16,012 bases of DNA from assembly GCA_021852095.1 (NCBI GenBank), contig JAJZOC010000057.1:1-16012 (forward strand). The letters run 5' to 3'. The first letter of the stretch is position 1. Every line of letters begins with the position of its first letter. Position numbers and translations under genes: made by a program. This document shows positions 13,532-16,012 of this stretch, piece by piece. The notes beneath the pieces were generated by a model that saw only the letters and a list, made by a program, of their open reading frames with translations, did not search any database and was not told the origin of the DNA. The stretch is from a bacterium. Lineage in GTDB: Bacteria > Patescibacteriota > Microgenomatia > Levybacterales > UBA12049.

Positions 13532-14818
13532 ATGAAAGTAGCCATCGTTCATGATTACATTAAAGAATACGGCGGAGCAGAGCGGGTTTTGGAGACATTG
13601 CATGAGATTTATCCCGACGCTCGGGTGTTTACCTCGGTCTATCTGCCCGAGTTTTTAGGTCCGCATAGAGAAAGATTCAAAAATTGGGATATTAGAACGT
13701 CATGGTTTCAACGTATTCCTCTTAACGCAAAGCTAATTAGTCCTTTTCGGATTATAGCTCCGTTTGTTTTTAGTCAATTCGATTTTTCTAAGTTTGATGT
13801 AGTAATCGTTTCCTCAACAGGAGCATACGTTAAAAAATTCAAAATTCCCCACTTCACTATCCCACTTCGTCAAGACTTCGAGGGACAAGAAGTTTCGAGG
13901 GGCAGGCAAAAATCAAAAATCAAAGTTATAGTCTATTGTCACACCCCGCCGCGTTATCTATATGGTTACGCGACTGCGAGAGAGTGGAGAAAGAATATTA
14001 TTTTTAGAATTTTGGGTTCGGTTGCCAATCATTTTTTGCGCCTTATTGATTTCAAGAGTGCTCAAAACGTGGATTATTTTATTGCCAATTCAAAAGAGGT
14101 GGAGTCGCGTATCAAAAAGTTTTACAGAAGAGAAGCGACAGTGGTGTATCCGCCGGTTAATACAATAGACGATAGAAAATCGAAGATAGAAAATAGTAAT
14201 TTGAAGATAGAAAGTAGAAGTTTGATCAATTCTCAATCATCTACCTTCAAGAACCAATCTTCTACTTTCTACCATCTATCGTCAAAGTCCTATTTTCTTG
14301 CCGGAGGACGTCTCGCTCGAGCAAAACATACGGATTTAATTATTGAAGCCTGCGGCAGGCTTAGCCTACCGCTTAAAGTTTTTGGAAAGGGATTCGCTAA
14401 CACAAATATCAAATATCAAATAAAAAATAAAAAATCAAAAATAGAATATCTTGGAGAAGTTAGTGACGAGGAGAAATATGAGCTTATGAAGAATGCGAAA
14501 GCGTATATTTTTGCATCGGAAGATGAGGATTTTGGTATTACTCCGGTTGAGGCAATGAGTGTTGGCACGCCGGTGATTGCTTATAGATCGGGTGGAGTTA
14601 AGGAAACCGTTATTGATGGAAAAACAGGTATATTTTTTGATGAACTTACAGTTGAAGGCCTATCAAAAGCAATAGAACAATTTAATAATGCAATAATTAA
14701 TAGTAAAGATTGTATTCATCAGGCAAGAAAATTTAGCAAGGAGAGATTTAGAGACGAAATAGAGAATTTTGTAAACGCAAAGTGCAAAGACAATATAGAA
14801 TATAGAAAGAATTCTTGA
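13532..14818 (+). CDS. GT4-family glycosyltransferase
   Basis: A 428-residue GT-B fold glycosyltransferase (glycosyl transferase group 1, GT4), which moves a sugar from a nucleotide sugar to an envelope glycan or lipid; the exact sugar is unknown. Seen are MKVAIVHDYIKEYGGAERVL with the N-terminal Gly-Gly loop, VIVYCHTPPRYLYG, DYFIANSKEV, VVYPPVN, FLAGGRLARAKHTDLII and the C-terminal nucleotide-binding motif EDEDFGITPVEAMSVGTPVI (330-349) with SGGVKETV. ATG 13532 is used because the motif begins there. Extra loops at about 106-129, 212-251 and 288-305 and a ragged tail (CKDNIEYRKNS) are made of A-rich or inverted repeat DNA, in frame. The family is certain. The gene is intact despite the insertions. 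Confidence 0.93.
   Translation: MKVAIVHDYIKEYGGAERVLETLHEIYPDARVFTSVYLPEFLGPHRERFKNWDIRTSWFQRIPLNAKLISPFRIIAPFVFSQFDFSKFDVVIVSSTGAYVKKFKIPHFTIPLRQDFEGQEVSRGRQKSKIKVIVYCHTPPRYLYGYATAREWRKNIIFRILGSVANHFLRLIDFKSAQNVDYFIANSKEVESRIKKFYRREATVVYPPVNTIDDRKSKIENSNLKIESRSLINSQSSTFKNQSSTFYHLSSKSYFLAGGRLARAKHTDLIIEACGRLSLPLKVFGKGFANTNIKYQIKNKKSKIEYLGEVSDEEKYELMKNAKAYIFASEDEDFGITPVEAMSVGTPVIAYRSGGVKETVIDGKTGIFFDELTVEGLSKAIEQFNNAIINSKDCIHQARKFSKERFRDEIENFVNAKCKDNIEYRKNS
14168..14283. repeat. 116-bp inverted-repeat insertion in the glycosyltransferase gene
   Basis: The ends GACGATAGA (14168-14176) and TCTATCGTC (14275-14283) are exact complements, and nested inside them AGAAAGTAGAAG (14209-14220) pairs exactly with CTTCTACTTTCT (14259-14270). 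The left half is GATAGAAA-like repeat. The stretch encodes residues about 213-251, an extra loop between the VVYPPVN and FLAGGR motifs, and keeps the frame. Confidence 0.8.
14348..14360. repeat. GCCTGCGGCAGGC palindrome in coding sequence
   Basis: GCCTGC and GCAGGC are exact complements around one G. It lies inside the glycosyltransferase frame and encodes part of EACGRL. A GC-rich palindrome in an AT-rich gene suggests a repeat copy. Confidence 0.5.
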
Positions 14819-14957
14819 AATGGGAAGTGAGATATTTTTGAATTTGATTACTTGAATCCTTGATTTTTTGACATTAAGAATATCAAGGTTTCAAAATGGT
14901 CAAGATCAAGAGCATCAAAGATATCCAATTTCAAATATTCGTTACGACTTGTTATTT

Positions 14958-14974
14958 TGAGGTTTGATTTTTGA
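14958..14974 (+). repeat. 17-bp repeat upstream of mutM
   Basis: Identical to 13507-13523. It lies in the 165-base gap 14819-14983, which otherwise holds only A/T-rich TTGAT- and ATCAAAGAT-type repeats and no recognisable promoter. Confidence 0.6.
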
Positions 14975-14983
14975 GCTTGTATT

Positions 14984-15856
14984 ATGCCGGAATTACCAGA
15001 GGTTGAGACTATTCGTTTAGGATTACAAAAATATCTTGTGGGACACAGGATTTTGGCTGTTGAGGTGAGAGTTGCCAAAATTTTTCAGGGAGACAGGAAA
15101 AATGTCATTGGCGCAAAAGTTATCAATATAGATAGAGCAGGGAAAGGATTGATAATTGAGTTTAATAACGACTACGTAATGGCAATCCACTTAAAGCTTA
15201 CAGGACAGGTAATATATCAAAGATCAAATATCAAAGATCAAATATCAAAAAGAGCGGGAGGAGCGTTGCCAAATAAGTTCACCCATGTAATTTTTAAATT
15301 AGATAAGGGCGCTTTTCTTTACTATAACGACCTTCGGAAATTCGGATGGATAAAAATAGTTCAAAGATCAAAAATCAAAGATCAAAGTTTCTTTAAAGAT
15401 TTAGGACCGGAGCCCCCCGTAATATCAAAGTTCAAAGATCAAAAATCAAAAACAGGATTAACTTTAGATAAATTCAGAGAAATAACTGCGAAGACAGCCA
15501 CGCCAATAAAAATAATTTTGATGGATCAGAAGAAGATCAGCGGGATAGGTAATATTTATGCTAACGAGGCGTTGTTTTTGGCAGGAGTTGATCCGCGAAG
15601 ATCTGCACGGAGAATTTCAGTAAAAGAAGCAAAAAAACTTTATGAAGCAATTTTGGAAGTTTTGAAAAAAGCATTGAAATATGGCGGTTCCTCGGATGTA
15701 AATTTTGTTAATGCAATAGGAGAGGATGGAAATTACCAAAATCATTTTTTGGTTTATTCAAGGGAAAGAGAAAAGTGCCGTATTTGCGGCTGTGTTATTG
15801 AGAAAATTAAGCTAGGAGGCAGAGGGACTTACTTTTGCCCAAAATGTCAACGCTAG
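14984..15856 (+). CDS. mutM: Formamidopyrimidine-DNA glycosylase
   Basis: Fpg/MutM excises 8-oxoguanine and ring-opened purines and cuts the abasic site. The 290-residue protein starts MPELPEVET, with the catalytic P2 (after Met removal) and E3, and has K54 (RAGKGLIIEF) where the family has its catalytic Lys, AIHLKLTGQ, FLYYNDLRKFG, GPEP, the helix-two-turn-helix KISGIGNIYANEALF with N190, and a C-terminal zinc finger with C265, C268, C285 and C288 and R280 (GGRGTYFCPKCQ). It is about 20 residues longer than usual because of loops at about 79-95, 127-136 and 147-158 (RSNIKDQISKR, QRSKIKDQSF, SKFKDQKSKT) coded by ATCAAAGATCAA repeats. All catalytic residues are intact, so it should be active. 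Confidence 0.97.
   Translation: MPELPEVETIRLGLQKYLVGHRILAVEVRVAKIFQGDRKNVIGAKVINIDRAGKGLIIEFNNDYVMAIHLKLTGQVIYQRSNIKDQISKRAGGALPNKFTHVIFKLDKGAFLYYNDLRKFGWIKIVQRSKIKDQSFFKDLGPEPPVISKFKDQKSKTGLTLDKFREITAKTATPIKIILMDQKKISGIGNIYANEALFLAGVDPRRSARRISVKEAKKLYEAILEVLKKALKYGGSSDVNFVNAIGEDGNYQNHFLVYSREREKCRICGCVIEKIKLGGRGTYFCPKCQR
15214..15251 (+). repeat. 14-bp tandem repeat inside mutM
   Basis: ATATCAAAGATCAA occurs twice in tandem (15214-15227, 15228-15241) and partly a third time (15242-15251). The period is not a multiple of three, yet the frame stays open, giving an extra loop with RSNIKDQIS. Confidence 0.9.
15361..15388 (+). repeat. Second ATCAAA-type repeat inside mutM
   Basis: TCAAAGATCAAAAA followed by TCAAAGATCAAAGT repeats with a 14-base period and encodes RSKIKDQS. 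A third, looser copy lies at 15424-15450 (FKDQKSK). Confidence 0.8.
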
Positions 15857-15879
15857 ATTGTTTGCGTTAATAGTGGTTT

Positions 15880-15888
15880 TGTGATAAT
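15880..15888 (+). promoter_or_regulatory. Extended -10-like box for the kinase gene
   Basis: TGT-GATAAT (15880-15888) is a 5/6 match with the TG extension, 23 bases before ATG 15912. No strong -35 is seen. Confidence 0.4.
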
Positions 15889-15911
15889 ATCTTAAGTCAA
15901 GGGTTGGATTT

Positions 15912-16012
15912 ATGGGTGGTGCTAACGGATATAAATATAAAGAGTCAATAGTTTTAAAACTCGGAGGATCGCTTATTGTCCCTAATGGGGGGCTTGATAT
16001 TGACTATATTAA
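15912..16012 (+). CDS. Amino-acid-kinase-family protein, probably UMP kinase (5' part)
   Basis: The window ends inside this gene after 33 codons. After a short extension (MGGANGYKYKE) comes SIVLKLGGSLIVPNGGLDID, the first strand and glycine-rich phosphate-binding loop (K-x-GGS) of the amino acid kinase fold. That fold includes UMP kinase, aspartokinase and acetylglutamate kinase. The LKLGGSLIVPNG form followed by an Ile/Asp-rich helix start resembles the UMP kinases of archaea and CPR bacteria, which make UDP from UMP. The member cannot be fixed from the fragment. The start is the only ATG in frame and lies 55 bases after mutM, with a -10-like box between. Confidence 0.75.
   Translation, partial: MGGANGYKYKESIVLKLGGSLIVPNGGLDIDYI

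Noticed and set aside
15214..15251. CRISPR-like array
   Set aside because: The 14-base units are directly in tandem without spacers and lie inside mutM.

Overview
The window looks like a chromosomal piece of a Candidate Phyla Radiation (Patescibacteria) bacterium, most likely of the Microgenomates group. This is inferred from AT-rich short genes, small envelope proteins typical of that group, few Shine-Dalgarno sites, and A-rich simple repeats inserted in frame in housekeeping genes. TGA is used as a stop, so the glycine-recoding lineages (Absconditabacteria, Gracilibacteria) are unlikely. No rRNA, tRNA, CRISPR array or insertion sequence was seen.

Positions 1-4100 are an accessory block: the end of an XRE regulator, two unrecognised small genes, a structured intergenic stretch with a terminator-like end, a GIY-YIG nuclease-family protein, smpB, and two toxin-antitoxin pairs. 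One pair is an AbrB-fold antitoxin with a PIN toxin and reads into smpB. The other is an AbrB-fold antitoxin with a Doc toxin. Each has an inverted-repeat operator over its promoter. The first operator lies between divergent promoters, the second of which points at a charged hypothetical gene whose start is broken by an in-frame TAG.

Positions 4119-8328 are a minus-strand envelope operon. In transcription order it carries a secreted SpoIID/LytB protein with a PcsB/EnvC-like coiled coil, a PH-domain membrane protein, a two-helix membrane protein, and a PP2C-like/transmembrane/LytR_C protein, followed by a Rho-independent terminator. A Y-shaped repeat lies between the first two genes.

Positions 8429-12134 run on the plus strand: ftsH from an extended -10 promoter, then an RDD membrane protein, then a large membrane protein with a CAP-like outer domain that is split by a one-base frameshift.

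Positions 12158-16012 hold a possible leaderless 34-codon ORF that overlaps (TAATG) a stand-alone PolI-type 5'-3' exonuclease, then a GT4 glycosyltransferase, formamidopyrimidine-DNA glycosylase (mutM), and the start of an amino-acid-kinase-family gene, probably a UMP kinase. The exonuclease, glycosyltransferase and glycosylase all carry insertions made of inverted or tandem simple repeats. Several promoters place the -10 box 6-10 bases before the start codon, which suggests leaderless or near-leaderless mRNAs.
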